Shown here in pieces: positions 53,775-63,609 of a stretch of 64,000 nucleotides of DNA. Under the pieces are notes generated by a model. The model had not been told where the DNA came from and ran no database searches. It saw nothing but the letters and a program-made list of their open reading frames with translations. The DNA lies in assembly GCA_024734495.1 (NCBI GenBank), contig JALMQS010000085.1, positions 12,066,048-12,130,047 of the forward strand, given 5' to 3'. How positions within the stretch are numbered: the stretch's first letter is position 1; each line of letters starts with the position of its first letter. This DNA comes from Forficula auricularia. Taxonomy: Eukaryota; Arthropoda; Insecta; Dermaptera; Forficulidae. A program made the translations under genes and the position numbers.

Positions 53775-54889
53775 TATGGGCCAAATTCGGTACAACGGCT
53801 TCGCCAACAAAAGAGTTGAGATCAAAACAGGTACCAAGTTCCATAGCAGTTCCACAATCATTTGCTATAGGGATGAACAACGATCTTCAATTGATTTAAA
53901 AGAAAATTTGTTACGTTCTTTGATATTAAATTTCTTCAAGTTATAATAGTCAAATATGATGATATTCAATACAAGCTTAAAATTTATCTAGTTGTTCTTA
54001 TTTTATACTACAAACAATTTAGTTGGATATAAAACTTTCCAAGTTATAAATTTAATATCAAAGATACAATCAAATTTTCTTTAATTCAATTGAAGATCGT
54101 TGTACATCCCTATAGCTATGATTTAAGCAACTGCTATGGAACCTGGTACCCGTTTAGATATCAACTCTTTTGTCGGCGAATCCGTTGGTACCGAACTCGG
54201 CCCCTTTTCTCATTTATGTTTTTGGTCAGATATCATTAATTTTTGAAAAGTTTTATCCTTTAATTTATCTAAATAATTACATTTAAACATTTATATTAAT
54301 TTTTATTAAATATTTCTCATAAAATATCTGTTAAAACTCCGGTTGGTTTTTCATCACATTTCGGACCTTCTTTGAAGAAGGGAAAGTTTCGGTTTTTCAA
54401 TTCCCTCCTTTATTAATGTTCCAGGTTGTTTACCAATATGCCAAATTTCAACATTTTAGCTTGATTGTATTTTCACTATAGTATTAATTAAGCTTCAATT
54501 TCACTCCTTCATTTTAGGTCCTGAAAAAGAGAAAGTTTCTGCTTTTTCGATTTTTCCCTTTAATTGTACCCCAAACTCTACCAGTATGCCAAATTTCAGC
54601 ATTCTAGGATCAGCGGAAGTACTTTAGGTTTTTGATATGTCAGTGAGTCAGTCAGTGTTAAAAATGGCACTTTTCACTCAAGAACTATACTAGATTTATT
54701 CATGAAATTTGGGATTCTCTGTGTTCTATTGGGTCTTATTAGGCATGCAAAATTTCAAGTGCGTAAGTCTAATAGTTTTTGAGTTATCAGGGGGTCGAAT
54801 GTAACTTGAAATGGTTCGTGTAATTATACACATGGCCGGTGCATCGCCCGTTTTTCCGAACTTGGCTGACACACAGCCGTGTGTCTAGA
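53775..54889 (-). mobile_element. Helitron-like element with palindromic distal half
   Basis: Minus strand starts A|TCTAGACACACGGCTGTG and passes TTCGGAAAAACGGGCGATGC and GACTGACTCACTGAC. Its distal half contains inverted arms 53775-53970 and 54040-54210, with ACAACGGCTTCGCC, CAAAAGAGTTGAGATC and GGGATGAACAACG. A second copy is at 59307-60195 (+) with only one of these arms. Confidence 0.5.
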
Positions 54890-54956
54890 TATACATAATT
54901 ATATACTTTATAAAGAACATAAATATGTATACCTATAGATATATAATTTATTTGAT

Positions 54957-55196
54957 TATAGAGACTATAGTTTCAAAGGTTTGATTTTATTATCAGATCT
55001 TTTTAATTAGAAATATTATAATCTGTTATTTCTCATGGGTTCAAAACCCGATTTGATGTTTCGTTTTGCTGTAATAGTAAGCTGGTCACTCAAGAAACAA
55101 CAGGTATTTCTATCCATGATATAATTATAACATATGGAATATTTCTTCTTAAATAGACTGATGAGGAAGGCCAAACCTTCCAACTATATGTATATA
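54957..55196. repeat. Inverted pair, hammerhead family E (eroded)
   Basis: A minus motif at 54957-55000 (CTGATAA...GAAACTATAGTC, TCTATAA) and a plus motif at 55151-55196 (CTGATGA, GGAAGG...CCTTCC, AACTATATG) flank about 150 bp. Each lacks a core element: one has GA to AA, the other lost GA of GAAA. Confidence 0.4.
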
Positions 55197-55437
55197 GGTA
55201 ATAATTTTTTATTTTCTAACTATGGAAGATTTAGAATTGTAATATTTTGAATCTACCCACCATCATTGTCAATTTCCCTAGATAGTCATTCTCGTAAGTA
55301 ATTAAAGCACATCTATACGACATTTGGCACAGTTTTAAGGTGTCGAAATTTGAGAATTTTAATTTTATTTTTCACCCTAATTTTGATGATCAGCGGCACT
55401 AGTATTAAATAAATTAAATATTACTATATAGACTTAC

Positions 55438-55508
55438 CAGGATGCTGGAGGAATTTCTTGTGAGCTGCTCGTGGTCTCCCATGCACGCATTGTCGCTCCC
55501 GTGTCTGC
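55438..55508 (-). other. Exon-like unit A3 (71 nt)
   Basis: Minus strand: TTTTTTATTTTCAAA, then GCAGACACGGG..., 71 nt aligned with A1, then GTAAGT. The aligned acceptor AG is AA here, so splicing would need the AG three bases downstream. The shared frame stays open (ADTGATMRAWETTSS, EIPPAS). The 300 bp on its 5' side also resembles A1 and A2 flanks. Confidence 0.4.
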
Positions 55509-55816
55509 TTTGAAAATAAAAAATATATTAGAATTAATACTCGATATATTTTTTTATCTACTAGTATAAATCGAAGAAATCCGGAGTCACTTTATCATAG
55601 TAAATGTAGTGACTGTATAATTTCATTGGTTTTTTCTCTCTTTAGAGTTTCTCCTCAATTGGTCTCTAAAAACAGACTATTTCAAAATATATGCAAAATG
55701 ACAAACACTCAAAAAAGGAATTATTAAAGAATATTAAATAAACTGCAAACGATCGTTGTTAGATTTTATTCATAGTCGTTTGAAATATTGATAGAGTATT
55801 TTTATTCATATTATTA

Positions 55817-56576
55817 CGAAGTTTTTCGTGCCTTCGGCACGCCCTCGAAGCTCGGCCCTCCGGGCTGGTGCCCTGGCGGGCGCCGTCTCGGTCCAAAAAT
55901 TTTATTCCTCTTAAAAAGCACACTCCAAATGTATACCTGTAAACTCCCGAAAATGCATAGTCTCTTAAAAGTTTCGCCTCGTTTTCGTCCTGACACAGCT
56001 ACAGAAATGACTTCTAGATATGAATCTGGAAGTATTTTTTTCTATAATCTACACCACTGTGATATTTTTTTGTGTGGGAATAGATTTTTTTTAATTTTGG
56101 ATCGATAATCGATATAAGGCTCAAAATATTTAAAAGAGATCAGGTGTTGTTTGTATGACAGGCTGCTCCAGTATTGCCATGAGAAACTCGGGCATGCGTG
56201 TCTTAAGTCGTTCAATTTTGTAAAAATCAAAAAATAAGAATAACAAAATTTAGATTTTTAAAAAATTATAAAAAAGTGGCAAATTATTAAAAAATAAACA
56301 AATAACATATAAAATATAAATCAAATAAGATGTGATTAATTTCTTTTTCTGTGCGCAAAGAAAAAGCGAATTGAATATTTAATTTTTGAGTGGTGAGGGG
56401 GTGGAGGAATAATTATCAATATATTTAATGTTTCTTAATTTAAAATCAATTGGAGTCTTTCATTTCGAAATTCGAGATAAAATTACAATTATATTTCAAA
56501 TTTGCCGCAAATATACCGACGGCATCATGCTCCTTGTCGGCAGCATTCTCTGAGAGTTGCTGCAAATTAATCTAGG
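55817..56576 (-). mobile_element. Helitron family Y, copy Y4
   Basis: Minus strand from CCTAGATTAATTTGC to hairpin GTGCC GAA GGCAC, then GAAAAACTTCG|T. The interior matches Y2 and Y5, with no tRNA-like cargo. It is the empty-site reference for the insertion in Y5. Confidence 0.6.
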
Positions 56577-56579
56577 CTA

Positions 56580-57470
56580 AAATATATAGTATAATAATTA
56601 GATATCACTGGATATTTGAAATCAATGGTAATAAAAAGAAGTATTGCAGATTTGTTGCTTTGGTAGTTGAGTTCTTTACCAAAAAGTAAAATTCTACTGA
56701 TGAGGGAATGAAATGTTAGCTGAATTGATAAAACATATTTAATAAGATCTTTTGATTCATGGCCTTCAAATCTTTAGCAACAATTTGGCTAAAATATTGT
56801 TTTAAGAAAACATCAAATCTTTTTAAAAAATTGAAAAATTCATTCGATTTAAATGATTAATTTATCTAGTTGGTTTATTAACTATTCTAATCACTCATTA
56901 ATACACCCACCAAGAAATTGTCTAAATTTGATGATTGCAAATCAGAAATTAGTTTATGTTTTAAAAGCATATACCTTCGAATTAGAATGTTAATCAATGA
57001 TTAATATTTCAAAAATACTTTAAATAAAAACATATTTGAATAAAAAATTTGAATATATATAATAAATTAATGAAAATATGAAAGATTTTTCGCACGCGAT
57101 GTCATTGTCCTGTTTAAGAATGGAAGCCATATTTAAATGTTGTTTATTGTCGCTAACAGTTCAAATCTTATGCATTGTTTAAATTTTTCAAATTTAAATA
57201 ATAACAGAAGAGAATTAAATTATTCAAATGGGAGGTAAAAGTGAAAACATTCTCAAGCCTTGGTACGCTCTCCAAATTATGCGAATTGTCGGGTAAGGGG
57301 TGAGCTATCCTTGCTAGCTAGAGTTATCCTTTTATCATAACAAAGCCTTAAAATATTAATATTGAAAATGATTGAAAATTTTAAAAACAAAAATTAAATT
57401 AAATAAAGGTAACATATGAACTGTTTTACTAATAATCATCAAAAATTTATAAAAAAATTAAGTATTTTTT
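56580..57470. other. No gene recognised
   Basis: AT-rich. 56965-57010 resembles 8205-8260, another trace of the low-copy duplications. Confidence 0.3.
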
Positions 57471-57471
57471 T

Positions 57472-57812
57472 TATGATATTGATGTGAGAAGTAGATACAC
57501 CAGAAGGTGCATCCCCAACGGCTTGTATGTGATGGCCCCTCCATCGTGAAAAGAACAGAGTAGAAGGAAAGAAGCCGGGATCATGAGCCAAATCTCAGAA
57601 AGTTAGATATAATTCAATTTGCTAAGTTTTTAAGGGCTTCGAGCAGTGGTAAATTCTGCGCGCGATAAATTAGGTTAAATTTATCTCCCACTTAATTTTT
57701 ATTACCAGACCCTATACTTACAGAAAAAATGTCTGGGTATAGCCTGGAATCGAACCCGAGACCTCCGGATTGCCAGCCGGACATTCTGACCATTACACCA
57801 GGGAAGCGGATT
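57472..57812 (-). mobile_element. tRNA-derived SINE family 1
   Basis: Minus-strand head: TCCCTGGTGTAATGGTCAG with a perfect A box TGGTGTAATGG, then CTCGGGTTCGATTCC with a perfect B box. The body and A-rich tail match 43778-43990. A TCCGG/CCGGA anticodon-like stem exists but its loop is eight bases and the acceptor stem does not close, so it is a SINE head rather than a tRNA gene. Confidence 0.7.
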
Positions 57813-58605
57813 TATATTGAAGAAGACAATATAAGAGTGTGTCTTCTGATGGAATTGTAAATTTTTAATTTATTATAATAAATAACAATTTTGACACACT
57901 ATTTTATTTTGTCCTTCAATATATAAAAACGAGCTTTTCGTGCGTGCCTTCGGCACGCCCTCGAAGCTCGGCCCTCCGGGCTGGTGCCCTGCCGGGCAGC
58001 GTCTCGGTCCAAAAATTTTATTCCTCTTAAAAACCACACTCCAAATGTATACCTGTAAACTCCCGAAAATACATAGTCTCTTAAAAGTTTCACCTCATTT
58101 TCGTCTTGACACAGCTACAGAAATGAGGCTCTAGATATGAATCTGGTAGTATTTTTTTCTACATTTATCTACAGCATTGTGATATTTTTGTGTGAAAATA
58201 TGTAGATTTAGTTAAATAAGTGGGATCGTGTGAGAAGGAGAATTATATTATATCATTTTTTTTAATTTGGGATCGATAATCGATATAAGGCTCCAAATAT
58301 TTAAAAGAGATCAATCAGGTGTTGTTTGTATGACAAGCTGCTCCCTCCAGTATTGCCATGAGAAACTCGGGCATGCGTGTCTTAAGTCGTTCAATTTTGT
58401 AAAAATCAAAAAATAAGAATAACAAAATTTAGATTTTTAATAAATTATAAAAAAGTGGCAAATTTTTAAAAAATAAACAAATAATATATATTAGTTGAAT
58501 AAAAGATTTCACTGTCGATGGTAACAGAATTGTTTTTATTTTAGGTTAAAATAAAATAAAATGAGAGAGTCTTCTGTTTTTTAATAAAATAATTTTTAAT
58601 TATTT

Positions 58606-58650
58606 CTAGAGACTATAGTTTCGAAGGCATTGCATTCATCATCAGTCTAT
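58606..58650 (-). ncRNA. Hammerhead-like ribozyme motif, family E
   Basis: Minus strand: ATAGA, CTGATGA, T, GAATGCAATGCCTTC (stem II with a mismatch), GAAA, CTATAGTC, TCTAG. Stem I has four pairs (TAGA/TCTA). Stem III is the self-complementary ACTATAGT. Confidence 0.5.
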
Positions 58651-58776
58651 CACAAATATTTCAAATTAGTTATATTCAAATCTCCCAAGAGGAAACATGA
58701 AGAAAAAGACATTATATATTTTTCAAAATTTTCAATGTATAAATCTTAATTTGTAACTAATTTGAAATATTTGTGA

Positions 58777-58820
58777 TATACTGATGATGAAGGCAATGCC
58801 TTCGAAACTATAGTCTCTAG
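58777..58820 (+). ncRNA. Hammerhead-like ribozyme motif, family E
   Basis: CTGATGA, T, GAAGG-CAATG-CCTTC perfect five-pair stem II, GAAACTATAGTC, TCTAG. Stem I is weakened on the 5' side (GATATA). Confidence 0.5.
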
Positions 58821-59156
58821 AAATAATTAAAAATTATTTTATTAAAAAACAGAAGACTCTCTCATTTTATTTTATTTTTAACCTAAAATAATATATAAAA
58901 TATAAATCAAATAAGATGTGATTAATTTCTTTTTCTGTGCGGAAAGAAAAGCGAATTGAATATTTAATTTTTTGAGTGGTGAGGGGGAGGGGATAATTAT
59001 CAATAAATTTAATGTTTCTTAATTTTAAAATCAATTGGAGTCTTTCATTCCAAAATTCGAGTTTCAATTACAATTATATTTCAAATTTGCCGCAAAGACG
59101 GCATCAGCGCTCCCTGACGGCAGCATTACGTCAGCGTTGCGGCAAATTAATCTAGA

Positions 59157-59306
59157 TAAATATATATAGTATTCTGCTACTCTCGGGAAAAATAAATTTT
59201 CAATTTAAATATTTATATTTTTTTATTTTTATTCGATGTGATTTATCTCCAAGATCCAAGATCATTGTCTATTTTGAAAATATTTGTTTATATTGTAGTT
59301 GCTTTA
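59157..59306. other. Short spacer with CAAGCAG-repeat tail
   Basis: CTGCTACTCTCGGGAAAAAT resembles the end of the repeat at 10300. The rest is unassigned. Confidence 0.35.
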
Positions 59307-60195
59307 TCTGGACACAGGGCAGTGTGTCAGCCAAGTTCGGAAAAACGGGCGACGCACCTGCCATGTGTATATTTACACGAACCATTTCAAGCTATTTCGA
59401 ACCCCCCCCCCCCCCATAACTCAAAAACTATTATATTTAGACAATTGAAATTTTGCACGCCTAATAAGACCCACTAGAACACCTAGAATCCCAAATTTCA
59501 TGAATAAATCTAATATAGTTCTTGAGTTATTAAGCTCTGAAAAGTGACATTTTTAACACTGACTCACTCACTCACTCACTGACTGACTGACATCTCAAAA
59601 ACCTAAAGTACTTCCGCTGATCCTAGTATGCTGAAATTTGGCTTACTGGTAGAGTTTGGGCTACAATTAAAGGAAAAAATCGAAAAAGTGAAACTTTCCC
59701 GTTTTAGGACCTAAAATGTAGGGGTGGAATTTATTTTAGGCTTAATTAACATATAGTGAAAATACAATCAAGCTAGAATTCTGAAATTTGGCATATGTAC
59801 TGGTAAAGCTTGGAACATTAATAAAGGAGAAAATTGAAAAACCGAAACTTTCCCTTCTTCGGGTCCGAAATGAAGGGGGTGAAATTTATTAAAACCCGAC
59901 CGGGTTTTTAACAGAAATTTTATGTGAAATATTTAATTATTATTAATATAAATGTTAAAATGTAATTATTTAGATAAATTAAAGGATAAAACTTTTCACA
60001 AATGAATGATATCTGACCAAAAACATAAAAAAAGGGGTCAAGCTCGGTACAACGGCTTCGCCGACAAAAGAGTTGAGATCTAAGCGGATACCAAGTTCCA
60101 TAGCAGTTGCTTAAATCATAGCTATAGGGATGAACAACGTTCTTCAATTGATTTAAAAGAAAATTTGTTACGTTCTTTGATAGTGAATTTATATT
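59307..60195 (+). mobile_element. Helitron-like element, second copy of the 53.8-54.9 kb family
   Basis: Starts A|TCTGGACACAGGGCAGTGTG and continues with TTCGGAAAAACGGGCGACGC, a C-run, CACTCACTCACTCACTGAC and, at the far end, ACAACGGCTTCGCCGACAAA. It lacks the second inverted arm of the other copy and runs into Penelope-related sequence. Confidence 0.5.
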
Positions 60196-60308
60196 CATAA
60201 GAATTTTGCTGGCTTGGTGTGTACTGGATATATTAATTTTTTATTGTTAAAGGATAAATAAATTGAAATGCTTCTTTCCAGTAATTTATTTTATTATTCA
60301 AATGGTTA

Positions 60309-60352
60309 CTCTAAATATTTCGAGAGCGCTTTCGGCATCTCTTCCTCAGTGG
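60309..60352 (-). ncRNA. Hammerhead-like motif downstream of the Penelope ORF
   Basis: Minus strand: CCA, CTGAGGA, A, GAGA...CTCTC stem II, GAAA, TATTTAGAGTA. Core bases are present and stem II is acceptable, but stem I pairing is poor. It has the expected position in the 3' terminal region. Confidence 0.35.
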
Positions 60353-60706
60353 AAACTGTGGGACCACACAATAGGCAAGTCAGTGAGTTATTATTAATTA
60401 CAGATGTCAAAAGGTACTCACCCACTCCCCCACCAATGTGCCGACCCCATCAGTTTGTACAGAACATTGATAAAAGCCTGATTAAACACCATATACATAC
60501 ATATATAGTATATACAAATTCACAAACTGAGATAACATACGAGTATATACAACTATTCACAATGAAGTCCGAATGAAATTTAAAAAATCAAAAAATAATC
60601 AGTACTCGAGCTAGTTTAAATTTAATATGAACCAATTAATATTAATGATCAGTCAAGGGAAGGTCAACGACCACAATATTGTCTACGTTTTGACACGCGG
60701 AATTAA

Positions 60707-61246
60707 TTAATAAAAATCATAAATGTTTATTTTTTTGTCAATTCTATTAAAATTTTGTACTCCCTCATTAAAAAACCCGTGTCTACCTTGTAATTTATAG
60801 TGTTTTTCAGGCTTTGTTGGATGAAACACGATTCCTTGAAAAAACGTTTTTGTTTTATTTCTTTCATAATCAATTATACTAAAATTCTCAAAATCAAAAT
60901 TATGACCCTCAGTCCGCGCATGTTGTGCTAATGCTGTTTGGTTGTTGTTCTCTTTTTTAAGCACAGATCTTTTGTGCTCATATAATCTTTTTTCCATAGG
61001 TCTACCTGTTGTGCCTATATAAATTTTATTACAATCATTGCAAGATATTTTATAAACTACATTACATTGATGGATTTTTTCTATTTTGTTTTTGTTATTG
61101 AAAAGGAGAGACAAATTATTGCCTATTTTTGGAACTAGATTTATTTTATATTTGGAGAACAACTTTAACTTATCATACGCGGGTGTGAAAGTCATAACCT
61201 GTAGCCTCTCTGGTAGAGAATTGTCAATTTTAGCTTCATTAACCAA
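60707..61246 (-). pseudogene. Penelope GIY-YIG endonuclease domain
   Basis: 179-codon open frame. It contains VVYKISCNDCNKIYIGTTGR (C-x2-C finger joined to the GIY-YIG-like I-Y-I-G-T-T-G-R), RLYEHKRS, ALAQHARTEGHNFDFENF and a KHYKLQGRHGF tail. The domain nicks target DNA for target-primed reverse transcription. The frame itself is intact but separated from the RT by stops and a frameshift, so the element is dead as a whole. Confidence 0.8.
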
Positions 61247-61410
61247 AGGTACTGACTGATCTTGTTATCTTATTCAAGGTCTCGTGTATCGTCTTGCTTA
61301 TCAATGATGGGGGTAATTATTACAACTGGAATTTTTTTAAAATCTAACTATATTTTCTTTCCAAAAAGATTTATTGCTTAATTTTAGCATTCTCCATAAT
61401 AAACCTCTAA

Positions 61411-62028
61411 TTACGTTGATCTTATGAGTAAGGGACTATTTGAATTGAAGTTTAGTATTACACCACTCGCATAAGATTTTTTGTACCAGTTTATATGTAA
61501 ATTGTTATTGTTGTTAATTAGCTCCATATCAAGAATCGGTAGCTTACCATCGACTTCGACCTCATATGTGAACTTAATGTCTTTATTATAATTATCAATT
61601 TCACTTAGGAATTTTTTAATGTTATCTTCGTTGATGGCTGTTATGGCGTCATCAACATATTGATAGAAAAATTGAGGCCGAAGTCGGGCTATCACCGTCT
61701 CATGAAAATCATACATAACCAGGTTAGCTAATGCTGGAGCCATGCTAATGCCCATACCCAATCCTTTTATTTGTTTGTAATATCTATCCCTATATCTAAA
61801 ACAACTATTATTTAGGCAGAACTCTGTGATTTTTATAAATTCCTCTAGACTTAATGGAGTTAAGTCAACTACCACAAGCCAATATTTCTTGATCAACTGT
61901 AACGTCAACTCTGTTGGTATCGAACCGAAGAGCGACACGGCATCAAATAAGACTAATATCGTACCACTCTCCAGCTCTATATCTTTAAGTAAGCTATCAG
62001 CGTGTTTTACTGAATTCCTTTGTGGCAA
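61411..62028 (-). pseudogene. Penelope reverse transcriptase fragment
   Basis: 205-codon frame with the RT catalytic blocks: LVLFDAVSLFGSIP (motif A region with its Asp), KGLGMGISMAPALANLVM (motif B), FYQYVDDAI (motif C with YVDD) and LPILDMEL. The spacing matches Penelope-type RT. Upstream fingers and the N-terminal domain are absent. An ATG at its start is coincidental. Confident family call; non-functional because truncated. Confidence 0.85.
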
Positions 62029-62312
62029 CTAGAATTTACTTATGTTGGTTGAGTTTAGTCCAAAGTTCTAGAATCTTCATTTTTGACCTTCCAACTCATT
62101 TTTTAAACGAAAATGTAAAAAATTAAATCCTAATTAGAAGCAAAGTTGTAGAAGATGTAATTTTTGACATTTTCATTTAAAAATTTTTGAAAATATTAAA
62201 CACCCAAAATGAGCCGGAAGATCAAAAATGAAGATTCTAGACCTTTGAACCAAACTCAAACAACATCTGTAAATTCTAGTTGCCACAGAGGTATTCAGTG
62301 AAACGCGTTTTA
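62000..62312. repeat. Palindrome at the truncated Penelope end
   Basis: Arms 62000-62110 and 62205-62312 mirror each other. The outer part of each is Penelope coding sequence (TTTGTGGCAACTAGAATTTAC and its inverse). The inner part is a Helitron-like module with TTGAGTTTAGTCCAAAG and its mirror. The right arm's Penelope part stops at about 62312. Confidence 0.6.
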
Positions 62313-63240
62313 ATTAATAAGAACCCGTTCTTACTGCGACACATTTAAAAAGATATGTTCTGGTGACGGAAATTCGGTTATATTTTTCCAATATTCTCAC
62401 ATTCTGATCGTTAAATTGTGTATGGATATTTTTTACATCATATGCCAATGAATAATGAATTTAAAAATAAAAGTCTCATTTTAATTTTCACCAAAATTCA
62501 TAGTAATTATGCAAATTCTATATTCGAATTAAGAGCGAAAGCACCACAAGAGAAATTTAGCATAACGATTTCGTGTGTTGAAACAGAAAAGATGTTAATA
62601 TTTTATTTGCATACGTTTAAGAGTGTGTGTGTGTGTAAAATAGAAAGAGAGAGAGAGCAATTCGAAATTAATTAATAAAGAGCTCGGCAAGAGAGATAAT
62701 GGAGTTTATCAATGAAGCAGCAGATTCTATCTCTGCAAGACTTTTGATTTATTTCTCTGCGGAGGAGAAAATGTTTGGTCACGCATCCTTTCAGAAAAGG
62801 GTCAACCCCCTCCTTATCAGAGACCCCTTGTGGCGTCGTATATCAAACCCAACTCTGAAAATGTGCAACTTTTACAATGGTAATTTGGAAAAGGGTCACC
62901 TTTCTGAGGCAAAGAGACCAACTCAATTTGAATAGAGGCTGTGAGGGGGGTTCGGGGGGTTAAGGGGACTAGGGGGCATATCACCCGTGAAATGACGCGT
63001 CGGGGGCAAATATATCCACGACAAAAGTTCTAATTCAAATCAGAGACGGTTGTAGTCTAAATTAAAGCGAAATTTCGGTTTATTTAATCTCACCTGGAAA
63101 TGGGGTGGAATCTTATTCGCCATGTTCTTTAAATAATAGATAGCCTAATTATAACTTCAATTTGTAAATGTATTTAAAATATTGTTTTAGGGCTGGTTTA
63201 ACAAAGAAAGCAAGAAAACCAGAGCTTTTGAATAATTGAG
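62313..63240. other. Unassigned; 62690-63130 less AT-rich and unique
   Basis: 62699-62935 (+) has a 78-codon frame starting MEFINEAADSISARLLIYF that I do not recognise. It lies in unique, more balanced sequence (GTCAACCCCCTCCTTATCAG, GAAATGACGCGTCGGGGGC). It could be part of a host exon or simply conserved intron. No clear splice sites frame it. Confidence 0.3.
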
Positions 63241-63284
63241 TGGATATTGATGATGCAGTCCAAAAAAAGATGAAAGAGAAAAGA

Positions 63285-63400
63285 ATTTAAAATATAAAAT
63301 ACTAGGTAGGTTTCACATAAATAAAAGATCAGATGCTTGTTTAGCACGACTCTATATATATTTCGTGGTATAAGCCCATTTTCAGGAGTGTCTTAAGAGA
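63285..63400 (-). repeat. Family A terminal module with inactive hammerhead-like core
   Basis: TAGGTAGGTTTCACATAAATAAAA then the antisense motif at 63349-63389: ACTC, CTGAAAA (G8 changed to A), T, GGGCTTATACCAC, GAAA, TATATATA, GAGT. Stem I has four pairs, but the core change should abolish cleavage. Confidence 0.45.
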
Positions 63401-63490
63401 AAAGAAGACTACACTATAATTCTGCTGAGAATGAAGACTGCGACTGAGACAGAGAGGAATGTCATATTGGATTTCCTTCCCTGACTTTTC

Positions 63491-63533
63491 AAAACCCTGA
63501 AGAAGGAGGGAATAGCCTCGAAACGTCGGTTTA
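63491..63533 (+). ncRNA. Hammerhead-like ribozyme motif, family B (solo)
   Basis: AAAACC, CTGAAGA, A, GGAGGGAATAGCCTC, GAAACGTC, GGTTTA. Stem I has five pairs. Stem II has lost a C, so it pairs in a shifted register. A flank mirroring 44540-44599 follows (ATCTTCTTTTTGGACTGCAT). Confidence 0.5.
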
Positions 63534-63609
63534 TGAATTAAAAGATAGTATAAATTATCTTCTTTTTGGACTGCATCATCAAGTCAGTCCGTCTCCAAAA
63601 ATTGCTTTT

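Larger units (their letters stand above)
58491..58887. mobile_element. 397-bp hammerhead family E palindrome with TSD
   Basis: Identical 10-mers ATAATATATA (58481-58490 and 58888-58897; 12 bp if the preceding AA is counted) flank the unit. The homologous position in Y4 (about 56300) is uninterrupted. Arms 58540-58680 and 58750-58885 are inverted copies with one hammerhead-like motif each. No coding content. This is direct evidence that such a palindrome inserted as a unit. Confidence 0.8.
57930..59156 (-). mobile_element. Helitron family Y, copy Y5 (with insertion)
   Basis: Minus strand from A|TCTAGATTAATTTGCCGC to hairpin GCGTGCC GAA GGCACGC, then ACGAAAAGCTCG|T. Removing the 407-bp insertion and one duplication leaves about 820 bp, matching Y2 and Y4. 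Confidence 0.65.
60200..62033 (-). mobile_element. Penelope-like retroelement, 5'-truncated
   Basis: Minus-strand order: reverse-transcriptase core (62028-61411), a decayed linker with stops and a frameshift (61410-61247), GIY-YIG endonuclease (61246-60707), then a 3' region with a hammerhead-like motif (60352-60309). RT followed by a C-terminal GIY-YIG defines Penelope-like elements. The N-terminal part is missing, and beyond 62033 the sequence enters a palindrome. Confidence 0.85.

Noticed and set aside
57728..57812. tRNA gene with perfect A and B boxes
   Set aside because: The acceptor stem does not close, the anticodon loop has eight bases, and the sequence continues into a repeated body with an A-rich tail, so it is a SINE head.
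58540..58885. Assembly artefact explanation for the family E palindrome
   Set aside because: Arms differ at several bases, the flanks are a clean target duplication, and the empty site exists in Helitron Y4.
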